Below, piece by piece: positions 1 through 10,980 of a DNA stretch of 64,000 nt. Location of the stretch: assembly GCA_963969345.1 (NCBI GenBank), contig OZ017767.1:3438739-3502738 (forward strand). The letters run 5' to 3'. The notes under the pieces were generated by a model. The model made no database searches. It was not told where the DNA came from and was given only the letters and a program-made list of their open reading frames with translations. The stretch is from Turbatrix aceti (lineage: Eukaryota > Nematoda > Chromadorea > Rhabditida > Panagrolaimidae). The first letter of the stretch is position 1, and each line of letters starts with the position of its first letter. The translations under genes were made by a program, and so were the position numbers.

Positions 1-139
1 AAAAAAAGGTGTCAATTTTATCTTAAAACGAAAACCGAGGCATATTTTGAACAAATTTTTCGTATTTTGCTCTGTTTTTGCCTTTTTGTGTTGTTTTTGA
101 ACGTTTTTCCGCGTTTAACGCTAAATTTTGCTCGTTGTC

Positions 140-275
140 GGGGGCAGAATCTGTCGGGGGCGGGGGTTTTACTCCCCGACGGGGGTCACAAATGGTCGGG
201 GGCGGGGGTCGGGGGCCACCCCCGGCTTCACCCCCGCGGGGATCCCCGCGGGGGCGGGGGGGGGTTCGAACCCTA
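140..275. repeat. GC-rich palindromic tract
   Basis: A strongly G/C-biased stretch of about 135 bp in otherwise AT-rich flanks. It has repeated GTCGGGGGC-like blocks, runs of five or more G, and a perfect 24-bp palindrome at 231-254 centred on GGGATCCC. It also contains a 10-bp palindrome, GGTTCGAACC, at 265-274. The stop codon of the adjacent fucosyltransferase gene falls exactly at its right edge. It may be the end of an inserted element or a foldback sequence. The GGTTCGAACC block resembles a tRNA T-arm, but no tRNA fold surrounds it. Confidence 0.7.
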
Positions 276-1391
276 CACGGTGCCCCTGGACTTGAGCAGA
301 AATGCCATCCACCAGGAATACGTGCTCCCGGACGAAGTCGCTACCAGGGCGTCGCAGTAGTGGATGCCGAAGCACAGATCCGTCGTGGCGGACGTGTTTG
401 AAGGAGATGCCACTGTCAACGACCTGACTTCCGTCTGGTTAAACTTTAGCGATCGCAAAAACTGAGTGTCGGTTCCGAGAAGGATGAGATCGATTTTTCG
501 ACCTTTTTTGGCCTGAAAAAAATGTTTTATTTGGCATTTTGATCTCGCAAATCACGCAGACCTGCTCTTTTTCCAGGGCATAGTTTGTTGCCATTTCCGT
601 AAACTCTTTTTTCGACTCCAGTTGGTAGTGCTCACCCTTGAAATCCCCCCTTCTGGTGTACACGCAGAGGTTGTATCGGCCAGGTGAGGAGACATTGAAC
701 GCGCGAGCCTTCTTTTTCGCTGCAACCTGTTCTGCCGGCGAGCACTCCAGAATTTTCCTAATTTCTGTTGCATAGTCTTTGAAAAAATCATAGATTTGCA
801 GAAACGTCACATCCAATGCCAGGTGGGATTCTGTGTACCGTTCTAGCCTAAAATTTGTCAATCTGCAAATCTTTTGGCATTTTTTCTCACATACATTTTT
901 GCCGTTGGCGAAGATTGAAACGTTTTTCCAGGCACACTTTCGAAATAATCGTATCCAAAGTCAACTTTTCTCGCGTTCGGAAGTCCGATAACTTTGATAA
1001 CGTTTTTGAGACGCGGAAAACCACGACATGTTTTCTTGAACGCGGGCAACTCCGAGTCACGGTATTGTCCCACGTACGCCACCCTGCCAGAGGCTCGGGC
1101 GAGACCGTATAGCGATGCGTATCGGAAGAGAATATTTCCCAGCCCTCCGGTATCCTCATTTCGTGCCGTCAGGAAGCGACCTGCTTTTTTGGAGTTGTTT
1201 GGATACCGTTGAATGATCTGACGAGTGGTATGCTGATCTACAACTGCAATTGCAACTGACGACGAAGTGCCGTTGAACCAGAAAAATAAAGCAACAGTTG
1301 CAAATATTGCTACCAGAAAGATCCACCGCTGGAAACTCGTTGAAGGGATAAAATGAAGGGCTTTGAAAGCCAACTTCTTCATCAAAGTCAT
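273..1391 (-). CDS. GT11-like galactoside fucosyltransferase
   Basis: Predicted type II Golgi membrane enzyme that would transfer fucose from GDP-fucose to a galactose-containing glycan. Three exons: 1391-895, 862-562 and 512-273, joined in phases 2 and 0, giving 345 residues. A short cytoplasmic tail is followed by one hydrophobic segment (about residues 23-43). The GT11 signature blocks are visible: GGLGNILFRYASLYGLA near residue 80, CVYTRRGDF (the family H-x-R-R-G-D-F block), and a late STYSWWMAF block. Intron 1 is only 32 nt. The donor of exon 2 is ambiguous: 562 or 556, both in phase. The protein stops soon after the SWW block, about 35-40 residues earlier than usual for GT11, right where a GC-rich palindromic tract begins, so the true C-terminus may be lost or lie in an unseen exon. 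Confidence 0.85.
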
Positions 1392-1849
1392 TCACTCGTT
1401 CTAACAATGCTGCAGGTTCCAAAAAAACTTTCAGAACAAAGCCCGAAGAAAATGAATACAGTTACGACTGTACAACGATGAAGCGCAATATGTTGTGCAT
1501 GAGTCGATGAACATTCAAGCAACATTTTACAGACAGATTAATAATACGAGTGACACATCACCTAACATAAGAAAACACGAAGTTTGCGTAGACAGACGCT
1601 CGGCAGATTGTCTAGAGATGTGAAAAAAAATAATAGTCCAAAAATTATTCATAAGTGTAAAAGTATAATAATCCAAAAATTATGCCGGTAGGCGTAGGAA
1701 AAAGCCAACACAAGAAAGCACACTAAATTGATTGCATTATCTTTGGTGCTTTTGTGCTCGACTTTACACAAAGGTAAGGACAATTGTCAAACAAATTGTA
1801 TGGCTTTACTGTTTTGCGTCTCAACGGTTAACAGAATAATGGCAACAAA
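1392..1849. other. Upstream non-coding stretch
   Basis: AT-rich DNA upstream of the fucosyltransferase gene, presumably holding its promoter. I see no coding exon, RNA gene or clear TATA box. Confidence 0.5.
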
Positions 1850-2345
1850 AGAAAGGCAACTGTAAAATATTACTCGCGAATAACATATTTTTTTTACTAT
1901 TGTATTACTTTTCGTTTTCAGAATTTTGCGAGTAACATTTTTTCAACCCTGTTATATTACTTCAGGTGCGCTGCATAACATCCAAATTTCGCTATTCTGT
2001 TACTTTTGGTTATTAGAATTTTGAGAGTAACATGTTTTGGTTCTTATTATGTTACTTCTGGTGCGCCGAATAACATTTTGTTTTCACTGTTTTGTTACTT
2101 TTCGTTTTCTAAATTATGCGAACAACATTTTTTTTTCTTATTTTGTTACTTCAGGTGCGCTGCATAACATTTCTTTTTCACTATTCTGTTGTTTTTGATT
2201 ATTAGAATTTTGGGTACCTGAAGTAATATAATAGCGTTGAAAAATTTTACTCGCGAATAACATATTTTTTTCGCTATTATGTTACTTTTTGGATGTTTTC
2301 GCTATTATTTTACTTCAGGTGTCGTTTCATAACTTGGTTTTTTTT
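1850..2345. repeat. AT-rich dispersed repeat, array 1
   Basis: Degenerate tandem copies of a unit of roughly 90 bp. The recurring pieces are GCGAGTAACATTTTTT, a CTATTNTGTTACTTTTCG-like block, and AGGTGCGC(C/T)G followed by AATAACAT. Part of the array (about 2210-2270) reads in the inverse orientation (CACCTGAAGTAATATAATAGCG type). The same family recurs at 18.5, 20.0 and 32.3 kb in this window. No open reading frame runs through it. Confidence 0.85.
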
Positions 2346-2545
2346 CATATTTTGTGTTTTTCTGTGTAGAAATTATTGCTGTTATTCAGATCACATTTGA
2401 TATCAAAATGAATGAAAATTTGTAAACCTTCGTTTCCCACGGTCACGTTGCACAATTTAGCATAGTCTGCATTTTATCGCATGAATGACTTCGCGTCATC
2501 AAATCAGTTCTTCTTTGTGCTTTGTTTTCGAATTTGGTGTTCGGA

Positions 2546-3061
2546 ATGTTTTTCCGCTCAGGGTTTGTCTTGTTGCTTGCCATCTTCGACTACTTTGTCA
2601 AAGTTCATGCTGGTGTACTGTACAACCGTGGGTTTACATATCTCTGTGTCCAGAATTTTTATTTTTTCATGGTTGTTTTTTCAGTAAATCCCAAACAGGA
2701 TTACGTTGTAGTACCCCCGGGCGAATTCTACATTCTAGGAATCATCGACTGCGATTGCAAAACCGTGAATGAGAAGGGCGTCATAACGCTTCGCAGCTAC
2801 AAGAACTGGGATGACACGAAGGAGGTCCTCAAAGTGCAGCCGCAGCAGTTTGTTGACGACAAGTCTAAGGGAACCAAGGGATTCTATCAGTTTTATAACG
2901 TCCAGATTACCGGACACAGACAATATTACATCGAGATGGGAAGCGTGTGTAAGGACAATGACAACACGTATGTGTACACTGGAGGTGTTGATGGATTTGC
3001 AACCCGCATGTTCATCCCGTGCGATCCTCTCAAGCGAGCCAGGACCGATGATGCTGTATAA
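2546..3061 (+). CDS. Small secreted protein, unknown family
   Basis: Predicted exons 2546-2627 and 2685-3061 (57-nt intron ending TTTTTTCAG) give 152 residues. The intron length is a multiple of three with no stop, so an unspliced reading also stays open; the TTTTTTCAG and T-rich content favour splicing, and the exact donor is uncertain. The N-terminus is a good signal peptide (MFFRSGFVLLLAIF..., likely cleaved after VHA near residue 22). The mature part contains CDCK, a lysine/aspartate-rich middle and two further cysteines (SVCKD, IPCDP), suggesting two disulfides. I do not recognise the family; transthyretin-like and C-type lectin signatures are absent. Confidence 0.65.
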   Translation: MFFRSGFVLLLAIFDYFVKVHAGVLYNRGFTYLCVQNFYFFMVVFSVNPKQDYVVVPPGEFYILGIIDCDCKTVNEKGVITLRSYKNWDDTKEVLKVQPQQFVDDKSKGTKGFYQFYNVQITGHRQYYIEMGSVCKDNDNTYVYTGGVDGFATRMFIPCDPLKRARTDDAV

Positions 3062-4304
3062 TTGAATACTGTGATTTGTGATAAACTGTTTGATGACAAA
3101 TTGGACTTATTGTGTTGGCAGATGTGTGCCCGATAAATTTAATCTGAAGATTTAGAAATTCTCCCAAAATAGGATTTTTGGTTAGGTGAACTTTGCAATC
3201 ATACTTTCCATTCGTCAAGAGCCAATTCAAACTACCAGTTTTTATAATAATTCATAAAGTTTAAATCACACAAATACAACAAAACCGAATACAAAAAATG
3301 AACGAAGTCTGCAATATTTTACCACAATAAAAACGACAGAATTTGACAAAATATAAGTATAAAAAAGCTTGCACGAGAAAAGTAAATTCAATTACAGTGC
3401 TTACAGGAGACAAAATTACCTCGAAGTAGGTAGGACGAAAGAACGATGATTGGTCAACCAAGTATGACAGAGTGAGAAGTGTGAAGAGGACAATCAATGG
3501 TACAAAAAAAACGGAATCAAATAAATGATTTACGCAAGTTAGCTTTGTAAATAAAAAAAAAATTTGAAAAAGGTGATAAAAAAACAAATCTTTGCCGTTA
3601 AATCGAGACCGAATGAACCAGTTGTTTGCTACGATTGCTACAGGAAAAGAAAGATAAACTCGTGCCAAAAATTGTGCGAAAAGATGTTTTTTTGGGAACA
3701 AACAGATAAAAATTGGAATTCCGTTCGGTTTTTTTGGTATAAAAAAACACTCGAATTTGACCGGATGATACCACAGAGTCCAAAATGGAAAAATAAGAAG
3801 CTCAGACTAGCACCCGGATTTTTGGTTTGATTAATAAAACAAAAATTATGGAATGCGTCAAATTTGTAAGCCAGTCCGGGTGGTGGCAAAAAAAATATTT
3901 TAAAACATCTGTTATTTTTTTACAACAGTTAAATACAAAAAGATTTATAATTCTTCTGCAAAATAAAATCCGAAAAAAAAAGATCGGAGCAACAATCTGG
4001 CAAGAACTTGGCCGGTAATAAAAAATGGATGAAAAAAATAAGTACGAATTTCCTGAAGTGGCCATCGGCTTCGACGGAATGGAAAAAAAAGACTGACTGA
4101 CGGGAGGGGTGGAGGACTTTGACTGACTGATTGATTGATTTTTTTCACTGCGCGGAACGTGCCGAGCGATGATGAATGTGAGTAAGAAGATTTCCCGAAT
4201 GTTGGCTGAATGACTGACTGACTTGAGACTGCTGCCATCGACGACGATGATCCCACCGACGACAACAGCGGTGGATGAACAAACAAAACACCTGTGGGGA
4301 CTGG
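3062..4304. other. AT-rich gap between convergent genes
   Basis: About 1.2 kb of A/T-rich DNA between the secreted-protein gene and the 3' end of the FBXO11 gene. Open frames here are low-complexity (Phe/Ser/Lys rich) and lack splice-compatible partners. The segment at about 4090-4220 contains short GACTGACTGA-type repeats. No gene supported. Confidence 0.6.
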
Positions 4305-7300
4305 CTAATTGTTGACAGCAGACGTCTCCGTTTCGGTGGGTGTTGCCGAGTCGTAGACGGTATCGTTGTCGCGCACCTCCGTCTGGAGACGACATTGCTG
4401 CTTTTCAAGGGTGCCGGCGCCACAATCGCAGAAAAAGCTAAAACAAAAACACATTTTTAATTCAAATATTGACAAAATAAATAAAATGTATCAACTCACC
4501 GATCGTGCCGGACCCACTGAACTTCGTGTCCCTCGTGGCACACTTTGACACAATTTATGCAGATGGCATTGCGCTCCGTCGTATTACACGTCACGCACCT
4601 GTAAAACTCCCTTTTCAGTATCCAATCCCGTCGAACAAAAAAACCAACCTGTAGAAATCATGCATAGGGAAGGACGTGCAGGAGCTGATCTTGAAGAGAC
4701 AGTACCCCCTCTGGACAGCCCTCTGCACAGCGTTGTGATTATCAGAAATATCATTGTCCCGAGCATTGATCTTGACACCCGTCGCGATACACAAACCGCC
4801 AAACTTGTTGCCGTAGATTCTGTTATTCTCCAGGGTCGCAGTCGCGCCATTGGTAATTTCAATCCCCGCAGCACGGCCTTCCCGGATAATATTTCTCTTC
4901 AGCGTTGGATTTGATTCCGTCGAGATAAGAACGCCCGCCTGCGCGTTTCGGCTGATTTCATTGTCTTCGAGGATTCCGCGACCCTTTGTGAAGATGCAGA
5001 CGCCGCCGTCGAGGCCATCGCAGATCTTGTTCCGCCTCAGGACAGGGTGGCTGTCAGTCTTGATCCAGACACCGGCCATCGCGTTTTCGAAGATCTCGTT
5101 GTCTTCCAGGACACCCGCGCCGTTGTTGTAGACGAGAACGCCGCCGTTCTGACCGCCCCAGATCTTGTTGCGCGTGATTTTCGGGTTGCTGCCCGTCCTG
5201 ATCTGGACGCCAGAGTATAGGTGGTTGAAGATGTCGTTCTCCTCGAGGAGACCGTGCCCGTTGTCGTAGAAGTACACGCCGACCTGCTTGCCGGAGTGGA
5301 TCCTGTTCTTGCGCAGGATGGGAGAGGAACCCGTCGTCACCCAGACGCCGGCGAGAGAGTTGCCGTAGATTTCGTTTTCCAGGATTAGGCCTTTGCCTTT
5401 TTCGTGCTAAAAAATACAAAATATGAATTTTCATTTTTTAGGATCAAAAAAATCCCCAAAAAATTCAAAACATGATTTTTACCAAAAAAAACAAAAATGT
5501 GGTATAAAAAGATTTCCATTTCCTTTTTTTTGCGCTCAAAAAATCCAAAATCCAAAACATTCCAAAAGTCCATATAAAAAAAATTTACGTTTAAAAAATC
5601 CAAAAGATTCGAAAAACAGATTTTTCAATTTTTCGGGCCTAGAAAACCTAAAACATTCAAAAAGTTGATTTTTCAAACTTTTAGGCTCAAAAAAACCCCA
5701 GAACCTAAAACAATTTTTTTACATTTTTTTCGGTTCAAAGAAACCCAAAAAAGTTAAAATTTCAAAAAACCCCAGAATGAATAAATTTCACCCCAACTCA
5801 CCACATAGATACCGCCATGAAGCCCGTCGTGGATCTTGTTGAGCCTAACGATAGGGTCCGAGCCTGTCCTGATCTGAATCCCTGCCAGAGCATTTCCATA
5901 GATATTATTCTGCTCAATGAGGCCCCTGCCTTCGCCAAAGATGTACACTCCGCCCTGCTGACCGGTGTAGATCTCGTTCTTCCGGATGGTCGGATCGGAC
6001 TGCGACGTGATCCAGATTCCCGCAAACGCGTTGCTATAGATTCTGTTCTCCATGAACTGTCCTCGGCCTTTTTCATGAACGTAGATTCCACCTGTCTGTC
6101 CGTCATGGACATCGCACCTGACAACCGTCGGATTCGCGTGATTCTTGACTTCAATGCCAGAAATTCGATTTCCATGGATGTTACAGTTTTCGAAATAACC
6201 CAGACCGTATTCAAAGGTAAAGATGCCGACATCCCTGCCGTGATGGATGTGGCAGTGCCGAAACATGGGATTTGCGTTGTTTTTGACCCAGACTCCCGCG
6301 AGATTGTTTCTCGCAATCTCGCAGTACTCGTAGTGGCCCATGGCGTGGTCCGTGATGTAGATGCCCACGTTCTCGCAATCCCCGATGAAGCAGTGCCGGA
6401 CCCGGGGGCTCGTCTTCGGATTCTTCACGCAGACAGCTGCGCCCACCATTGAGGTCGAATGGATGATGCAGTGATCGATCGTCGGACACGCGCCGTCCTG
6501 GATGAAGAGCGAGTAGTGATTCTGATGCGGCTGGGGATCCTTGCGTTCCGGGTTGAAACGGACCGTCACGTAGCCCACGTAGCAGTTTTGGACCGCTTTG
6601 GAGAAAGTCATCGTCGAGTTGGTCTGCGATTCGATTTCAACGGCCCTGGTAACGGCTACCGGGGGCAGAGGGCCGGCGCCAATGATTTCGACGCCGGAGG
6701 GGACGTTCAGCGAAGTCACGCGGTACTGACCCGGATGGACGAAGATTACCCGTGGCAGCCCGGAGCTTTCGATGACTTGGAGGGCTTCGTCGAGGGTTTC
6801 GGAGTGCAGGATGCCCCGGGGCGTATAGAGATTGCCCATGCCGGGTCGGACATGGATTCCGGGCCTCTGAAAAAATTCACGCATCATTAAAAAAAATTCT
6901 GTTGCAAAATAAAAAATTTCAAATATCACAAAAAAATTCTTGGTGCTAAAAATTTGTTTTTTTTTGGTTTAAAAAATTATAACAAAAAATTTTCGTTCCA
7001 AAAAAAATTGGTTTGAAAAAAATTTTCGGTGTAAAAAATTTCAAAAATTTTTTTTGTGTGAAAAAAATTCTTTGTAACAAAAAAAACTCACCAGTGACAA
7101 AAAGCTCTCTTTCCATGGATTACTGATCCTCCAGCGATGCACCGGTCGAAACTCAAACTTGCAAGGCTCCGGATGAAGAACGGGTGTCGAATATTCGTAC
7201 ACATCTTCGTAGAGCGTTTTCCAGATATTTTTATCATTTGACAGACGATGAAAGCGTCGCGAAACCCGTGACAGCGAAGCGAGATCCTTTTCGAAGAAAT

Positions 7301-10300
7301 TTTTGAACACTTCTAGGACGACCTCGTCGGAGAGAGAATCGAAGGGCGAAGGCTCGACGTCTACGATCTGAGCGGGTTCGGGAGCCTCGTGTTGACAGGT
7401 GTTCCGGGCTTCGCCGGGGGAATCAGGCTTGAGGGCCTTGTGCGAGGGCTCGTAGGGCGCTTCGTCGGCGGTGGCGGCGAGCGTCGAGCGACAGATGAGG
7501 TCGTCGTCGTCCTTGGGATACGACCGACGTCGCCGGAGTGCGTAGCGTCTCGAATCGGCCGACGGCGTGGCCGCGTGGGTGACTGCGCCGAAGTCATCTG
7601 TCATGCCGCCGGAAGGCAGGGCCGTCGTGTCGATGGCACTCAGGATGACCGAAGACGCGGACGGGGTCGGGATCGGCGTTGTGAGGATTTGGGGGCTTTG
7701 CAGGACTGAAAAACGGATTGGGTAAATTTTTTGGACTCCAACAACGATAAAAATGTAAAAATTGAAATATCGATCAAAAATTCATTTAAAAAAACCCGTT
7801 TCAAAATTTATAAAAAAACACGAAAAAAATTCCAAAAGACTCAACTACCCAAAATCTTGTAAGAAAACAAGAAGGAATTAGAAATTCATCCGACGCCATA
7901 AAAAAAAACAAACACGTATCCACAAAAATTCAATCGTCAACAACAAGTACATCCCTGCTATTTCTGGTTTACGGCTATTAGAAATCTGCAAAAAATTCTT
8001 CTTCCCCTTTTATCCGGCTTGGCATTCATTCAAAATGCCCAGCAGCGACAAAAACAACACATAACAAATAATAACACCCCGACCGCCGTCATCACCACAC
8101 CTGTGCACCTGTTTCCCCCGCACCTCGCTAATTAATTTATTTAGCTACCTGCCCAGGTAGACGTCGGCCAGCCTGCCAACCTGACAGTCCAGTCTGTCCA
8201 ATTAAATATTCAGCCGCCGGCCTTCTGTATTCCCGTCATATTACAAAAAAGTGGATACGCAAGCTGTTTGTCATCGTTATACATACGTATATACATCATT
8301 GATCGTCCGTGATCTCTTGGGTGCTTCTCAAATTCTATGCACGCCAGAAAAAGAAAAAGAAGAAAAAAAATAGAACTTCCTCAAACTCAAAAAAAGAAGG
8401 TAAACAGCTTCCGCCTACATATACATAGATAGTACAACAACAACATACGCCGTGGTCAAATATTCTCATCTCTCCTCCGAAAAGATGGTTGACACAGAAA
8501 AAAAAAAATCAAGGTGAAGAAAACAACATGTTGTGATGATGAAAAATGACCAAATAACACGGACTGCTGCAGAAACTGCTGCAACGTACGCGTACGCAAC
8601 TCCCTTGATTTCCTATATTCCTATTCCCATTCCTAGCAGTCCCTGCTGATGTTGCACCGGCAATCTTCTTTCTAAAAACGACGCTCCGAAGAAGAAGAAG
8701 ACGAAGAAGAAGGAAGATTGCTCGCTCGTGAACCAGATTTAATTTTTTTGTTAAAGGAAAAAAAAATTGTGATTGATTTCCGTCTTGCATTGTTGGTGCA
8801 CGATAAAAGTGTATCTACAATGATCAATACACATTGACACCCCCCGTGATTGCCACCACCACAACCAAAAACGTGTCACCAAAAACGAAGAAGACTAAAA
8901 AAAACGAACGCTGCCGCCGTTCAACAAAAATTTTCAATGTGTTTGGTGCAGAAAAAAATCAGAACACGACTTCCGTGTGCTTTAGCGTACGTGAACTATA
9001 TCCATCCATCCATCGGCTTTGAATGAGCCGACAAACCAAAAAATATCGAAAAGACGGATAAAAAGGACAAAATTAATCAGTTTTGTTCTGACAAAGAAAA
9101 AAAAAGGGTCTTTGCGGAAAAAAATGCAAGAGACGAGATAACAACGTACAGGAAGCAATTTAATTTTCTTATCGCCAGTGGAATCAGCAGAGCATTCTGA
9201 CACGTAGCAAAATATCGTATCTCAAAAAAAAGATTCTGCAAGAAGCAAACAAATGAGACAGATGTTTTTTTCCGGACAGGCAATAAATATGGGATGGTCA
9301 ATTAAAAAACATTTCACGAGAGAGAAAAAAAAACATGTACGCCGGGGATGAGATGAGATGCAGGATGTGAAATCGCGCCACACGAACGACCACTGCGTTC
9401 GTTCGTGCATTCGTCAACAGCCACAGCAACCAACAGCAGCAGCCAGCAGCCTTCAAAAAAATGCAGAGTCGGAATCGTCAACCTTGAACCTTGTACCTGC
9501 CTACCTGCATGTTACAAAAAAAAAGGAAGTCGTCGTCAGTCACCGTCACCCCACCCTCGAGGATGATGCATGCGCGACCGGGTGGGAAGGACTGTTTTAA
9601 CGAGGAGTCGGGAGCAAAAAAATAAGACAAAAAAAGAGAGAAGGATGTTTTCGCGCCCTATCGTCCTTCGGGCCTTCGGCGACATCGTCGGGCACATACC
9701 TGTCAGCGTCCGCGGTAGTGACGGTGGTATCAAAAACGTTCTCACGCAGCTACAGCTACCGACAACGTCCCTCGTCCCTCGTAAAAAAAAGTTCTCCCCT
9801 CCTCCTCCTCCGACGTTCGTTCGCTCGTTCTATTCTTCATCATGTACTGCAAGGTGGGGTGAACGAACAATGAACCCCAACAAATTATTCGTCCTTCCCA
9901 TGAACATGAATCACGACAAAAAAATAGGAAAAAAAAGGCTTTTCATGTGGCCTGTCCCTTTCACTACGCGTGCACTAACTCGTCCCTTCTCGTCCTTTCC
10001 TGCCCTGTCCAATGTCAAGTGAACGCCGGTCGTCGGCAAAAGTGTAAACATTCATCAGGAACGATGGGGGGAAGTGACATTTGAAAAAAAAGCAGGAAAA
10101 AACAAAAGTTCGGTTGCACTTGTGTGGACTCTGAACCGTCGACGCAGCCAGCTCCAGCTCCAGCGCATGGAAAATGGCTTTTTGGTTTTTTATACATGCG
10201 TCAGATACTCTTTTGGAATATAAACCGGGATAACAAGATCTGTTGATTCTATTATCGTCCAGAAACTCCAAAGTACGAACTATTTACGCGCGACAAATAT

Positions 10301-10980
10301 TCTAAAAAAAATAGAATTTCGAAATTTATGCCAGATGATCGTAAAAAATTCTAATAAACAACTCAAGAATTTCTAAATAAATCCATATCCCCGACAGGTG
10401 ACCCCAACAAATTCCTAATCTATTTCAAATCCCAAAAAAGTCAAAAACCTCTAGAATCTTCAAAATACCAAAATAAGTGCATAAAAAAAAAACAAAAAAA
10501 ATTTCAATTTCCAAATTCCCGCCAGGAGACCCCCAAAAAATTCAAAAACTAACCACTCAGCAGGTGATGCCGATGATGGTGGTTGTGAGGCCGCTTGCGT
10601 TCTCCGCTCGCACTGGTCCTGCTCCTCGTGAGGCGCGTTGACGTTGACGTCGAAGTGGAATTTGAATTTGAATTCGAAGATGATGTCGTCGACGAAGACG
10701 AAGAAGACGACGACGGCGAATTCGACACGACGCTAGGAATGGGTTGATGCGCACTGAGCTGCTGGATGCCCTCGCCGTGCTCGTGTTCGTGCTCGTGATC
10801 CTCCTCCTCCTCTTCCTCGCCTTGGGGGGCCGGTAGGGGTTGGTGTTCCTGCTGTTCTTCCAGCGATGCAGACGCAGACGCAGTCGACACGGCGGTCGTC
10901 GTCGTGGACGGATCGCTGTTGCTGGATGATGGCGGTGACTCTAGGAATGGCACATGCACGACGTTGCTGTCACTGGCCAT
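4305..10980 (-). CDS. dre-1: F-box only protein 11 (DRE-1 orthologue)
   Basis: Substrate-recognition subunit of an SCF E3 ubiquitin ligase; in C. elegans DRE-1 controls developmental timing by promoting BLMP-1 turnover. Six exons: 10980-10554, 7705-7092, 6866-5802, 5406-4649, 4598-4500 and 4437-4305. All phases match and the total is 3096 nt (1031 residues). Order of domains: a Ser/Glu/His-rich disordered N-terminus (exon 1), F-box at about 264-310 ([16 protein letters not shown]...), a long right-handed parallel beta-helix of repeated N-I/E-I-x-G-N-x-x-x-G-I-x-I units (about 360-900), and a C-terminal UBR-type zinc finger ([13 protein letters not shown] ... FFCDCGAG, about 952-1005). Length and order match the family. 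Intron 1 is 2.85 kb; the others are 50-430 nt. Near-identity of many repeat blocks to the vertebrate protein makes the call firm. Confidence 0.95.
7706..10553 (-). other. FBXO11 first intron (2.85 kb)
   Basis: Long AT-rich intron separating the disordered N-terminal exon from the F-box exon (donor GTTAGT, acceptor TTTTTCAG; codon GTC is formed across the junction). It holds A-runs and simple repeats such as CATCCATCCATC near 9002. Open frames on either strand are low in complexity and look like chance. Its size, compared with introns of about 50-430 nt in the rest of the gene, makes it the natural place for regulatory elements, but I recognise no specific site. Confidence 0.6.

Noticed and set aside
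265..340. Possible tRNA or SINE from GGTTCGAACC
   Set aside because: No acceptor, D or anticodon arms can be formed around it, and it overlaps coding sequence.
1850..2345. CRISPR array interpretation of the regular AT-rich repeats
   Set aside because: Eukaryotic context, repeat units diverge throughout, and there are no unique spacers between identical repeats.
5817..6890. Long plus-strand open frames (211 and 143 codons) opposite the FBXO11 beta-helix exon
   Set aside because: They are antisense shadows of a firmly identified, highly conserved coding exon and show no family.
9570..10022. 150-codon plus-strand frame inside FBXO11 intron 1
   Set aside because: Low-complexity Arg/Lys/Pro composition, no splice partners, and no recognisable domain.
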